A stretch of 64,000 nucleotides of DNA from Comamonas piscis (GCF_014109725.1 NZ_CP058554.1:744001-808000), one strand, 5' to 3'. Positions 9,155 through 17,979 are shown, numbered from the stretch's first letter. Numbers and translations: made by a program. The notes: a model not told the origin generated them from the letters alone.

Positions 9155-9292
9155 CTGCAAGTCCTGGGCACGACACCAGGGTGTCATCGGCAGGCGCGGC
9201 GATACGGGATCGGGCAGCTCTGTCTCAACGGTGACCGCCTGGCACGCGGCGCATGGCACCATTTGCAGGCCCCCTTACCCGAAGACCGCACC

Positions 9293-10525
9293 ATGGATTT
9301 TTCCCTGTCCCCCGAACTGCAGGCCCTGCGCGACAAGACCCGCGCCTTTATCGCCGAGCAGGTGATTCCGCTGGAGAACGATGCCCGGCAAAGCCGCCAT
9401 GGCCCCGATGAGGCGCTGCGCCGCGAGCTGGTGGAGCGCGCCCGCGCGGCCGGCCTGCTCACGCCCCATGCCTCGCGGGAGCTGGGCGGCCTGGGGCTCA
9501 CGCACATCGAGAAGGCGGTGGTGTTTGAAGAGGCTGGCTACTCCTGGCTGGGCCCGACGGCGCTCAACATCCATGCGCCCGATGAAGGCAATATCCACCT
9601 GATGGAGGCAGTAGCCACCCCGGCCCAGCAGGCGCGCTGGCTGCGCCCGCAGGTGGCAGGCCAGCTGCGCTCATGCTTTGCGATGACCGAGCCGGCACCG
9701 GGCGCCGGATCCGACCCGGCCGCGCTGGCCACGGTGGCAGTGCGCGATGGCGATGACTACCTGATCAGCGGGCAGAAGTGGTTCATCACCGGCGCCGAAG
9801 GGGCGGACTACGTGATCATCATGGCCCGCACCGAAGATGGCGGCGCGACCATGTTCCTGAGCGATATGGACCAGCCCGGCATCACGCTGGAGCGCTCGAT
9901 GGATGCGATGGATGCCTGCTTTACCGGCGGCCACGGCGTACTGCGTTTTGACAATCTCCGTGTGCCCGCCAGCGACATTCTGGGCGAGGTCGGCAAGGGC
10001 TTTCGCTATGCCCAGGTGCGGCTGGCGCCCGCGCGGCTGACGCACTGCATGCGCTGGCTGGGCCAGGCCCGGCGCGCGCAGGATGTGGCGCTGGCCTATG
10101 CCCGCCGCCGCAACGCCTTTGGCAAGCCGCTGTCCTCGCATGAGGGCGTGGGTTTTATGCTGGCCGACAACGACATGGACCTGCACACCGCGCGCCTGCA
10201 TATCTGGCACACCGCCTGGCTGCTGGACCAGGGCGAGCAGGGCAGCTATGAGTCAAGCCGCGCCAAGGTGGTTTGCTCCGAGGCCGAATGGCGCGTGGTG
10301 GACCGCTGCGTGCAGATCCTGGGCGGCCAGGGCGTGACTATGGAGACCCCGGTGATGCGCATCTTTATGGACATGCGCGCTTTTCGCATCTATGACGGCC
10401 CCAGCGAAGTACACCGCTTCAGCATGGCGCGCAAGCTGGTGCAGGCGGCCGAGAAGGATGCGCAGGCCGAGCGCGGCGTGCCAGCGATCATCCAGGCGGT
10501 GCCCGCAGCGCCGCGCCCGCTGTGA
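9293..10525 (+). CDS. Acyl-CoA dehydrogenase (ACAD10/11-like)
   Basis: FAD enzyme that introduces the alpha,beta double bond into acyl-CoAs. The 410 residues cover the N-terminal helical domain, the middle beta domain (CFAMTEPAPGAGSD, about 122-140, and WFITGAEGADY, about 162-172) and the C-terminal helical domain ending with the ILGGQGVTMETPVMR and RIYDGPSEVHR motifs. The last 4 nt overlap the start of a phosphotransferase-fold gene. That pairing mirrors the fused two-domain ACAD10/ACAD11 proteins of animals, which act on 4-hydroxy acids by phosphorylation followed by elimination. The substrate here is therefore plausibly a hydroxyacyl-CoA; this is inference. Confidence 0.93.
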   Translation: MDFSLSPELQALRDKTRAFIAEQVIPLENDARQSRHGPDEALRRELVERARAAGLLTPHASRELGGLGLTHIEKAVVFEEAGYSWLGPTALNIHAPDEGNIHLMEAVATPAQQARWLRPQVAGQLRSCFAMTEPAPGAGSDPAALATVAVRDGDDYLISGQKWFITGAEGADYVIIMARTEDGGATMFLSDMDQPGITLERSMDAMDACFTGGHGVLRFDNLRVPASDILGEVGKGFRYAQVRLAPARLTHCMRWLGQARRAQDVALAYARRRNAFGKPLSSHEGVGFMLADNDMDLHTARLHIWHTAWLLDQGEQGSYESSRAKVVCSEAEWRVVDRCVQILGGQGVTMETPVMRIFMDMRAFRIYDGPSEVHRFSMARKLVQAAEKDAQAERGVPAIIQAVPAAPRPL

Positions 10526-11559
10526 GCACGGCCGCGCACAGCCCGCAGGCGCTGGCGGATTTGCTGCAGCCTTATCTGCAGCGCCTGGGCCTGTCGAATG
10601 GCGAGCCGGTTGCCGTCAGCGTGCTGGCGGGCGGCCAGTCCAACCCCACCTACAAGCTGCAGGTGGGCAGCCGGCAGATGGTGCTGCGCAAGCAGCCCGC
10701 CGGCAGCCTGGTGGCCGGCGCACATGCGATTGACCGCGAGCACCGGGTGATGCAGGCGCTGGCCGGCACGGCCGTGCCCGTGCCGCGCATGCTGGCCTAC
10801 TGCGACGATGCCGAGTTGCTGGGTACGCCGTTCTACCTGATGGACTTTCTGGACGGCCGGGTGCTGGTGGACCCGGCCTTGCCCGACATGCAGCCGGCCG
10901 AGCGCGGCGCGCTGTACAACGAAATGAACCGCGTGATTGCCGCGCTTCACCAGCTGGACCCCGCTACCTTGGGCCTCGCCAGCTATGGCCGCCCGGGCGG
11001 CTATGTAGCGCGGCAAACCAAGCGCTGGAGCCAGCAAACCCAGCAGCTCAGCGTAGCGATCGACCCTGCGATGCAGCGGCTGATGGACTGGCTCCCCCAG
11101 CATCTGCCCCAGGCTGAAGAAACCACCTTGGTGCATGGCGACTACCGGCTGGACAACCTTGTCTGGCACCGCACGGAGCCGCAGATCATCGGCGTGCTGG
11201 ACTGGGAGCTGTCCACCTTGGGCGATCCGCTGGCCGACCTGGCCTACCACGGCATGGCCTGGCGCGTGCCGCCCGCGCTGTGGCGCGGCATGGGTGGCTG
11301 TGATCTGGCGGCCTTGGGCATCCCTGACGAGCGCCAGTACCTGGCGCTGTATGCCGAGCGCACCGGCCGCGACCCGGGCCCTCTCTGGGAGTACTACCTG
11401 GCCTTCAACCTGTTCCGCATGGCCGCCATCCTCTACGGCATTGCGCAGCGCGCCGCCGATGGCACGGCCGCTGCCGCCGATGCGGTGGCAACGGGCGCCA
11501 AGGCCGGCCCGCTGGCGGCGCTGGGCTGGCAATGTGCGCAGGCTTTTGAGCGCGGCTGA
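10522..11559 (+). CDS. Phosphotransferase family protein (APH fold), coupled to acyl-CoA dehydrogenase
   Basis: A 345-residue kinase-fold enzyme. GGQSNPTYKL (about 34-43) is the nucleotide-binding loop, RKQP gives the ATP-binding Lys, HGDYRLDN (about 209-216) is the Brenner catalytic loop, and GVLDWE (about 227-232) contains the metal-binding Asp. The GTG start overlaps the preceding stop as GTGA, and no ATG is near, so translation is coupled. In ACAD10/11 the equivalent domain phosphorylates 4-hydroxyacyl-CoA. True aminoglycoside resistance is unlikely given this context. Its stop abuts the stop of the convergent dioxygenase gene with no gap (TGATCA). Confidence 0.9.
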   Translation: MSTAAHSPQALADLLQPYLQRLGLSNGEPVAVSVLAGGQSNPTYKLQVGSRQMVLRKQPAGSLVAGAHAIDREHRVMQALAGTAVPVPRMLAYCDDAELLGTPFYLMDFLDGRVLVDPALPDMQPAERGALYNEMNRVIAALHQLDPATLGLASYGRPGGYVARQTKRWSQQTQQLSVAIDPAMQRLMDWLPQHLPQAEETTLVHGDYRLDNLVWHRTEPQIIGVLDWELSTLGDPLADLAYHGMAWRVPPALWRGMGGCDLAALGIPDERQYLALYAERTGRDPGPLWEYYLAFNLFRMAAILYGIAQRAADGTAAAADAVATGAKAGPLAALGWQCAQAFERG

Positions 11560-12567
11560 TCAGCTTTGAGGGGCCTGCACGCCCGGCGGCAGCGGCGGGC
11601 GTGCGCCGCCAGGTTTGAAACCAGGCGGTGGTCGGCCTGGGCCACCGGGTCCGCCAGGGCCGCCCTGCATGCCCGGCGGTGGGCCGGGCGGCATCCTGCC
11701 TTTGACCTGGCACAGCGCATCGTCCAGGCTGTTGCGCAGCACCAGGGTCTTGCTGGCCAGCAGCACGCCAGCAATGTTCTGCACATCCCAGAGATAGGCG
11801 CTCTTGTCCGGCTCTTCGCCGACGACGTTGTCGCTGTCCAACGTGGTGTCGGGCTGGCCCTTGTCCTGGTAGTGCGGCGCTTGCGCAAAGACCGCGCTGT
11901 TGAGCGCGTCGGGAAATAAGAGCTGCGTGGTCAGCCAGCTGCTGGCCGCATCGCTGGCGTCGTAGGCGCCTTGCAGAATGCGGATGTGGATATGGTTGGC
12001 GCGGCTGGCGTACCAGCCGGGGTAGCAGCTGTCAAAACGCACAATGCCCTGCGCATCGCTGCGCTGCCAGCCGCGAAAGAACTGGCGCTCGGTATCGGCC
12101 GCGTTGTTGTTGCACATCGGGACGATCTCGCCCGAGTAGCCGCCCGTGTAGTTGGTGTGCCATATCTCTACGAGGACGCCGGCAATGGGCTGGCACTGCA
12201 GATCGAGCAAGCGCAGCTGCAGGTGCATCGGCAAACCATCCCAGCCATCGCTGATATCGATCCGTTCGGGCGAGGTGGTGTGGCAGGGGCCGATCGTCGC
12301 TTCGCAGCTGAGGGTGCATGGGCTGGCAGCGGCCGTGGCGGCAAAGGGATTGCTGGCGCGCACCGCCGCGCTGATGGCCGCCGTGCCGCCTGTCGCCCAG
12401 TGCGCATTGCCAATGGCCGCGCTGGCGGCCGGCGCCTTGGTGATGCTGCTGCAGGCGCCCAGGCTGAGGGCGGGAACAGCCCAGGCCGCTTGCGCAAGAT
12501 GGCGCAGCATTTGGCGGCGGGAGGGGGGGGCCGCTGTGGGCCCTTGGGGAGAAGACATGCCGCGCAT
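11560..12567 (-). CDS. Exported intradiol ring-cleavage dioxygenase-like protein
   Basis: About 335 residues. RRQMLRHLAQAAW followed by a hydrophobic run and LGAC suggests a Tat signal with a lipobox-like Cys. The core (about 85-270) has the intradiol_dioxygenase_like pattern: EATIGPCH, PIAGVLVEIWHTN with the Tyr-rich YTGGYSGE, then YPGWYASRANHIHIRI, where Tyr and His ligands of the ferric ion are expected. The C-terminal ~40 residues are Pro/Gly-rich and low complexity. Classical catechol dioxygenases are cytosolic, so an exported member may act on protein-bound, lignin-derived or other extracytoplasmic aromatics, or be non-catalytic. Start ambiguous between 12567 and 12558; no strong ribosome site. 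Confidence 0.8.
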   Translation of the reverse strand: MRGMSSPQGPTAAPPSRRQMLRHLAQAAWAVPALSLGACSSITKAPAASAAIGNAHWATGGTAAISAAVRASNPFAATAAASPCTLSCEATIGPCHTTSPERIDISDGWDGLPMHLQLRLLDLQCQPIAGVLVEIWHTNYTGGYSGEIVPMCNNNAADTERQFFRGWQRSDAQGIVRFDSCYPGWYASRANHIHIRILQGAYDASDAASSWLTTQLLFPDALNSAVFAQAPHYQDKGQPDTTLDSDNVVGEEPDKSAYLWDVQNIAGVLLASKTLVLRNSLDDALCQVKGRMPPGPPPGMQGGPGGPGGPGRPPPGFKPGGARPPLPPGVQAPQS

Positions 12568-12709
12568 GCTAAACGCGGCATGGGTGGGGATCACGGCTTT
12601 TGCGCCCCGTGGCGGGCTTCTTTACCCGGTTTTACCCGCCCTTGACAGGCCCCTTTCAAACGCAGCACCCAGGCTGCCGCTGGGCAGACTGGGTGCAGGG
12701 GTTCAACGA

Positions 12710-14353
12710 TCAGGCATGGCCTTGGGCGGGGTGGTTCACCGACAGGAAATGCTGGACCACAGGTGGCTCGCTGCCCTGGTGGTACTGCGCCACTTCGCTT
12801 TGTACATCGGCATCGCTATGGGTCACCCGCTTGTGCTGGCGCAGGTGCTCGGCCCAGGATTCGACCTGGAACCACTCCATAAAGTGGTCCTCGGAGGCGG
12901 TGTCCTGCACGATGCCCCAGGTGTAGGCGCCATCGCGGCGGCGGGCGGCAGACAGGCGGGCGAGGGCCTTGAGGAAAGGTGCGTGGTTGTCCTTGGCCAC
13001 GTGGTAGCGGATCTGGATCATCACCGGGCCCCGGTCTTTGTCGACCGGGTTGGCGGTCAGCGGCTCGGGCCAGTGGTTGGATGGGACCAGGTCGGCCTCG
13101 CCTTCGGGCAGTTTGATGCGGTGGGCGATCAGGCCCATGACGACGAGGCCCACGGCGCCGATCAGCAAGGTGTTGGGAACGCCCATGGCCTTGGCGGTAA
13201 AGCCCCAGCTCAGGCTGCCGAAGGTCATCGCGCCGTTGAAGACGGTCAGGTAGACGGCCAGCGCACGGCCCCGCACCCAGTTGGGCAGAATGGCCTGGGC
13301 AACGCCGTTGAGGGTGGTGAGCGCGGTGATCCAGGACTGGCCCAGCAGCAGCAGTGCCAGCACGGCAGCCCATTGGGGTGGCGACATCGCCAGGAAGGCC
13401 ATCACGGCAGCGGAGACCAAGGCCGACATCAGCAGCAGGCCATCGGACGACAGACGGGCACGCAGCTTGGGCAGCAGGAAGGCACCGCCAATCGCACCGA
13501 CACCGACGGCGCCCAGCAGCACGCCGTAGAAGCCGGCCCCACCGCCCAGCAGTTGGCGGGCCACCAGGGGCAGCAGCGCCCAGACCGAGCTGGCCAGTGC
13601 AAAGAACAGGAAGGCACGCAGCAGCACCACATGCAGCTCGCGGCTGGAGCGGGCATAGCGCAGGCCGGCACGGAAGGCGCCAGCAAAGCGCTCGCTCAGG
13701 TCGTCTTGCTCCGCCTTGGGGCGGGGCCACCACAGCAGTGCGGCAATCACAAAGGCGTAGCTGATGACATCCACCCCGTAGGTGACCGAGGCCCCCAGGC
13801 CGGCCAGCACAATGCCGCCCAAAGCCGGGCCAATGGCGCGGGCAATATTGATGCCCAGCGAGTTGAGTGCCACCGCTGATTTGAGGTCCCGCTTGGCGAC
13901 CAGCTCGGGCACGATGGCCTGCCAAGTCGGACCCATCAGTGCGGCGCCAATGCCACCCAGAAAGGTCAGCGCGACCAGCGAGCCCACCGTCTGCATGCCC
14001 ATCGCCGACAAGGTCATCAAGCTGATGCTGACGCAGGCCAGCAGCACCTGGATGGCGATCAGAAACTTGCGGCGGTCCAGGATGTCGGACAGCACGCCTG
14101 CCGGGATGGCCAGCAGAAAGGCCGGGGCCGAGGCTGCTGCCTGCACCAGCGCGACTGCCGTCGGCGACGGCGAGAGGTCGGTCATCAGCCAGGCGCTGGC
14201 CACATCGCGCACAAAGCTGCCGGTGTTGCCGACGACAGTGGCGATCCACAGCACGGCAAACAACTTTTGCTGCAAGGGGACAAAGCTGCCACTGGTGGTG
14301 CTGGCCGAGGCTGGTGGCGGCGCCGGGGGATGGTCGGGATGGGGGTGGGTCAT
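12710..14353 (-). CDS. MFS transporter (MFS_3 type) with a C-terminal ABM-like domain
   Basis: A 547-residue fusion. Residues about 25-410 form a 12-span major facilitator of the EntS/MFS_3 type, with SDILDRRKF in the first cytoplasmic loop and NSLGINIARAIGP in the middle. Residues about 430-540 are soluble and resemble a dimeric alpha/beta-barrel (antibiotic biosynthesis monooxygenase-like) domain: VMIQIRYHV, YTWGIVQD, DHFMEWFQVESWAEHLRQHKR. This layout occurs in a subgroup of MFS_3 proteins. It is last in an apparent four-gene operon with pirin, isochorismatase-like and amidohydrolase genes, so it is probably the exporter for their substrate or product. Confidence 0.88.
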   Translation of the reverse strand: MTHPHPDHPPAPPPASASTTSGSFVPLQQKLFAVLWIATVVGNTGSFVRDVASAWLMTDLSPSPTAVALVQAAASAPAFLLAIPAGVLSDILDRRKFLIAIQVLLACVSISLMTLSAMGMQTVGSLVALTFLGGIGAALMGPTWQAIVPELVAKRDLKSAVALNSLGINIARAIGPALGGIVLAGLGASVTYGVDVISYAFVIAALLWWPRPKAEQDDLSERFAGAFRAGLRYARSSRELHVVLLRAFLFFALASSVWALLPLVARQLLGGGAGFYGVLLGAVGVGAIGGAFLLPKLRARLSSDGLLLMSALVSAAVMAFLAMSPPQWAAVLALLLLGQSWITALTTLNGVAQAILPNWVRGRALAVYLTVFNGAMTFGSLSWGFTAKAMGVPNTLLIGAVGLVVMGLIAHRIKLPEGEADLVPSNHWPEPLTANPVDKDRGPVMIQIRYHVAKDNHAPFLKALARLSAARRRDGAYTWGIVQDTASEDHFMEWFQVESWAEHLRQHKRVTHSDADVQSEVAQYHQGSEPPVVQHFLSVNHPAQGHA

Positions 14354-14400
14354 GGCAGGTCTCGGATCAGCAGTATTTGAATGGGAGTGGGCAAGGTCGC

Positions 14401-16299
14401 TCAGGACATCCAGCAGGAGCAGCCCAGTGCGCCAAAGAAGCCTTGCATGTCGGACGCCGGCACCTGGGAGCCCCAGGCATTGGCATGCTGGTGGCCATGC
14501 ATGCCGCATTGGCTGCTGCAGCCGCAGGCAGCAGCCAGGCTGCGGTAGCGGGCGGGGTTCAGCGAGTTTTTGCCCGCACCGTCGGGCTCGCCCCAGGCGC
14601 CATAGCCACCAAAGCGGCGCACGGGCGACCAGTCAGGCATCGCAGGGGGCAGGGGGTTGTCGTCATGGCGGGCAAAGCTGCCTGCGCCATACACCACCCG
14701 GCCACCGACCACGGTCAGGTCCGAGGTAAGGAAGGAGATTTCATCTTCGGGCACCTGGAAGTAGTCCTTGCTCGGCACGATCAGGTCGGCAAACTGGCCC
14801 ACCTGGATGCGGCCACGCGCACCTTCCTCGTTGGAGAACCAGGCCACGTTTTCGGTCCACATGCGCAGTGCGGTTTCGCGGTCGAGCAGGTTGCGCTCGG
14901 GGTACATCTGCATGCCGCCGACGGTCTTGCCGGTGACCATCCAGGACAACGACACCCAGGGGTTGTACGAGGCCACCCGCGTGGCATCGGTGCCGGCGGA
15001 GACCTTGACGCCTTTTTCCAGAATCTTCTTGACGGGCGGGGTGGCTTCTATCGCCTTGTGGCCATAGCGCTCGGCAAAGTACTCGCCCTGGTAGGCCATG
15101 CGGTGCTGCACGGCAATGCCGCCACCCAGCGCAGCGATGCGGTCGATTGAGCGGTCGGAGATGGTTTCGGCATGGTCAAAGAACCAGTTCAGGCCGTCGA
15201 TGGGGGTTTCCTGGTGTACCTTTTCAAACACATCGAGCGCGCGGCTGATGGTCTCGTCATAGGTGGCATGCAGGCGCCAAGGCCATTGGTTTTGCACCAG
15301 CACGCGCACGACATCTTCCAGCTCGGTCTCCATCTGCGGGGGCATGTCGGGGCGGGGCTGGCGGAAGTCTTCAAAGTCGGCGGCCGAGTACACCAGCATT
15401 TCGCCTGCGCCGTTGTGGCGGAAGTAGTCGTTGCCCTGCTTGTACTTGACCGACTGGGTCCACTGCAGAAAGTCGTCCTTCTCTTCCTTGGGCTTTTGCG
15501 TGAACAGGTTGTAGGCCAGGCGCACGGTGATCTGGCCTTGCTGGTTGAGCTCTTCGATGACTTGGTAGTCATCGGGGTAGTTCTGCGAGCCGCCACCGGC
15601 ATCGATGACACCGGTGACGCCCAGGCGGTTGAGCTCGCGCATGAAGTGGCGCGTAGAGTTCACCTGGTACTCGAAGGGCAGCTTGGGGCCCTTGGCCAAG
15701 GTGGAATACAGGATGGTGGCATTGGGCTTGGCCAGCAGCAGGCCCTGCGGGTTGCCTTGGCTGTCGCGCACAATCTCTCCGCCCGGTGGCTGGGGCGTAT
15801 CGCGGTGGAAGCCCACGGCGCGCAGCGCAGCAGCATTGAGCAAGGCGCGGTCATACATATGCAGGAGGAACACGGGGGTGTCCGGCGCAATCGCGTTGAT
15901 CTCGGCCAGGGTCGGCAGGCGCTTTTCAACAAACTGGTGCTCGGTAAAACCGCCGACCACGCGCACCCACTGCGGCGCCGGCGTGATCGCCACCTGCTGG
16001 CGCAGCATCTCCAGCGCATCGGCCAGCGAGCGCACCCCGTCCCAGCGCAGTTCCATGTTGAAGTTCAGACCGCCCCGGATCACATGGGTGTGGTTGTCAA
16101 ACAGTCCGGGCAGCGCACTGCGGCCTTGCAAGTCAATCTTGCGGGTGCCGCTGCTGGCCAGCGCCAGCACCTCGGCATCACTGCCCACCGCCACAAACTT
16201 GCCATCGCGGATGGCCACGGCACTGGCCGTGGGCTGGGCCTTGCTCAAGGTGGTGAAGCGGCCGTTGTGAAAAATGGTGTCGGGGCTGGAGGTGGTCAT
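14401..16299 (-). CDS. Amidohydrolase family protein (YtcJ-like) with Cys-rich tail
   Basis: A 632-residue metal-dependent hydrolase. The N-terminal small beta domain (IFHNGRF...SAVAIRDGKFVAVG) leads into the barrel with NHTHV (HxH metal site, about 70-74). Later come FFDHAET, VQHRMAYQ and GTDATRVASYNPW, which hold the remaining His and Asp ligands. YtcJ relatives are usually near 550 residues. The extra C-terminal ~50 carry five Cys (CGCSSQC, CSC) and an MHGHQH cluster, possibly a metal or Fe-S site. No signal peptide. It lies in the operon with pirin, isochorismatase and MFS genes. A hydrolysed amide, carbamate or ester is likely but unidentified. Confidence 0.88.
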   Translation of the reverse strand: MTTSSPDTIFHNGRFTTLSKAQPTASAVAIRDGKFVAVGSDAEVLALASSGTRKIDLQGRSALPGLFDNHTHVIRGGLNFNMELRWDGVRSLADALEMLRQQVAITPAPQWVRVVGGFTEHQFVEKRLPTLAEINAIAPDTPVFLLHMYDRALLNAAALRAVGFHRDTPQPPGGEIVRDSQGNPQGLLLAKPNATILYSTLAKGPKLPFEYQVNSTRHFMRELNRLGVTGVIDAGGGSQNYPDDYQVIEELNQQGQITVRLAYNLFTQKPKEEKDDFLQWTQSVKYKQGNDYFRHNGAGEMLVYSAADFEDFRQPRPDMPPQMETELEDVVRVLVQNQWPWRLHATYDETISRALDVFEKVHQETPIDGLNWFFDHAETISDRSIDRIAALGGGIAVQHRMAYQGEYFAERYGHKAIEATPPVKKILEKGVKVSAGTDATRVASYNPWVSLSWMVTGKTVGGMQMYPERNLLDRETALRMWTENVAWFSNEEGARGRIQVGQFADLIVPSKDYFQVPEDEISFLTSDLTVVGGRVVYGAGSFARHDDNPLPPAMPDWSPVRRFGGYGAWGEPDGAGKNSLNPARYRSLAAACGCSSQCGMHGHQHANAWGSQVPASDMQGFFGALGCSCWMS

Positions 16300-16348
16300 G
16301 GCGGTGGCGGGCGTTTGGCGGATGGTGCGGAATGGCGGGCAGCGGGGG

Positions 16349-16372
16349 CCGGGCCTGCATACGCAGGCCCGG
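16349..16372 (-). other. Intra-operon hairpin between isochorismatase-like and amidohydrolase genes
   Basis: CCGGGCCTGC (16349-16358) and GCAGGCCCGG (16363-16372) form a perfect 10-bp stem with a 4-nt loop. There is no T tract on the minus strand, so it looks like an mRNA-stabilising or partial-attenuation element rather than a full terminator. Confidence 0.5.
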
Positions 16373-16385
16373 AACCTCAGCGCAA

Positions 16386-17081
16386 TTAAACAGCGGGCTT
16401 GGGGCCGATGGTGTTGCCGTGCTGTGCACGCTCTGGCGCCTTGTGCACCATCGTGTAGGCGTAGTCCACGCCCATGCCGTAGGCACCGGAGTGCTCGCGC
16501 ACGATGTCCATCACGGCGTCATAGGTCTCGCGCTTGGCCCAGTCACGCTGCCATTCCAGCAGCACCTGTTGCCAGGTGACGGGCACGACACCGGCTTGCA
16601 CCATGCGCTGCATGGCTTGGTTGTGCGCTTCGAGCGAGGTGCCGCCGGAGGCATCGGACACCATGTAGATCTCGTAGCCGGCGTCATGCATGGCGCTCAG
16701 TGCAAAGGTGGTGTTGCAAACCTCCGTCCACAGACCGGAGACGATGATCTTCTTGTGGCCCTTGGCGACGTTGGCGGCCAGCGCATCACGCACATTCTGG
16801 TCGTCCCAGGAGTTCATCGAGGTGCGCTCCAGGAGGGGGTTGCCGGGGAACACATTCAGCAGCTCGGGGTAGGTGTGGCCGGAGAAGCTGTTGGTCTCGA
16901 CCGTCGTGATCGTCGTTGGCACGCTGAACACCTTGGCCGCCTTGGCCAGGCCCACCACGTTGTTCTTCAGGGTCTGGCGGTCGATGGACTGCACGCCGAA
17001 GGCCATCTGGGGCTGCTGGTCGATGAAGATCATCTGGCTGTTGGCGGGGGTCAGGACTTCGAGGAATGCTTTGTTGGTCAT
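16386..17081 (-). CDS. Isochorismatase-like hydrolase (YcaC-like)
   Basis: A 231-residue cysteine hydrolase. The catalytic triad of the family is visible: Asp21 in FIDQQPQMA, Lys (GHKKIIVSGLW region) and Cys in WTEVCNTTFA. The preceding cis-peptide turn is also normal. The YcaC/RutB-type fold acts on amide or carbamoyl groups, not necessarily isochorismate. It lies between pirin and the YtcJ-like amidohydrolase, suggesting two successive C-N hydrolyses in one pathway or detoxification of an electrophilic amide. It is probably under the divergent LysR regulator. Confidence 0.88.
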   Translation of the reverse strand: MTNKAFLEVLTPANSQMIFIDQQPQMAFGVQSIDRQTLKNNVVGLAKAAKVFSVPTTITTVETNSFSGHTYPELLNVFPGNPLLERTSMNSWDDQNVRDALAANVAKGHKKIIVSGLWTEVCNTTFALSAMHDAGYEIYMVSDASGGTSLEAHNQAMQRMVQAGVVPVTWQQVLLEWQRDWAKRETYDAVMDIVREHSGAYGMGVDYAYTMVHKAPERAQHGNTIGPKPAV

Positions 17082-17146
17082 GGTGCGTGCTCTTGAAAAA
17101 GTGAAAAACGGAGAGGAGTGGTGTTTAAAAAGGAATCTGCGCTGAC

Positions 17147-17857
17147 TTAGTTCAGGGCCGGTGCATCCACCAGCACGATTTCGGTGTCTTCCGTGGCGGT
17201 GATGCGGATCGTGGTTTCGCCATGGATGGCGGCACCATCGCGGTTGGACAGCGCCACACCGTTGAGCGAGGCACTGCCCTTGGCAAGAACCAGGTAGCCA
17301 TAGCGGTCGGCATGTTCAAAACCGTAGTCCAGACTTTCGCCGGCCTTGATCGTGGCGCCCAGCACCCGGGCATTGGCACGGATGGGCAGCGCATCGCCAT
17401 CACCGTCCATGCCGCTGGCCAGGGTCACGAACTTGCCGCTGCGGTCGCCCTTGGGGAAGGGCTTGGCACCCCAGCTGGGCTTGTCACCTTGGCGGTCGGG
17501 CAAGATCCAGATCTGGAAGATGCGGGTCGTCGTGGACTCCAGGTTGTATTCCGAGTGGCGCACGCCGCTGCCAGCGCTCATCACTTGCACATCACCGGCT
17601 TCGGTGCGGCCCCGGTTGCCCAGGCTGTCTTCGTGGGTGATGGCACCTTCACGGACATAGGTGATGATTTCCATGTCGGCATGGGCGTGGGGCGGGAAGC
17701 CGGTTTGCGGCGCGATGGTGTCATCGTTCCAGACCCGCAGAGCGCCCCAGTTCACGCGCTGGGCGTCACGGTAGTCTGCAAAAGAGAAGTGGTGCTTGGC
17801 ATCGAGCCAACCGTGGTTGGCACCGCCCAGGCTGTCAAAGCTGCGTCGTTCAATCAT
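17147..17857 (-). CDS. Pirin family protein (YhhW-like)
   Basis: A 236-residue bicupin. The N-terminal cupin contains PPHAHADMEIITYV and the downstream SGVRHSEYN, supplying His/Glu metal ligands as in E. coli YhhW, which has quercetin 2,3-dioxygenase activity in vitro. The C-terminal cupin is degenerate, as usual. It is the first gene of the minus-strand operon that runs through isochorismatase, amidohydrolase and MFS genes. It is divergent from a LysR gene 122 bp away, the standard arrangement for a LysR-controlled operon. The physiological substrate is unknown. Confidence 0.9.
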   Translation of the reverse strand: MIERRSFDSLGGANHGWLDAKHHFSFADYRDAQRVNWGALRVWNDDTIAPQTGFPPHAHADMEIITYVREGAITHEDSLGNRGRTEAGDVQVMSAGSGVRHSEYNLESTTTRIFQIWILPDRQGDKPSWGAKPFPKGDRSGKFVTLASGMDGDGDALPIRANARVLGATIKAGESLDYGFEHADRYGYLVLAKGSASLNGVALSNRDGAAIHGETTIRITATEDTEIVLVDAPALN

Positions 17858-17979
17858 GTCTTTCTCCAGGTGTTTTGTCGTCGATGAAGAAAGTGTAGGT
17901 GGGCTTGACTATGATTAAAATAGAAAATATAGAAAAGCATTCATTCCATATTTGATGTGATCAAGAAAGCGATGTACCG

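Noticed and set aside
7538..9292. Long plus-strand open frame running into the acyl-CoA dehydrogenase
   Set aside because: It is antisense to the membrane-protein and phosphatase genes, which have clear protein signatures; the residues are Gln/His/Gly-rich, typical of a high-GC shadow frame. Only the part from 9293 is real.
10522..11559. Aminoglycoside phosphotransferase (resistance gene)
   Set aside because: It has the APH fold, but its overlap with an acyl-CoA dehydrogenase and its divergence point to the ACAD10/11-type kinase.
12152..13879. Plus-strand open frame of 575 codons
   Set aside because: Antisense to the dioxygenase-like and MFS genes, with low-complexity composition and no recognisable domain.
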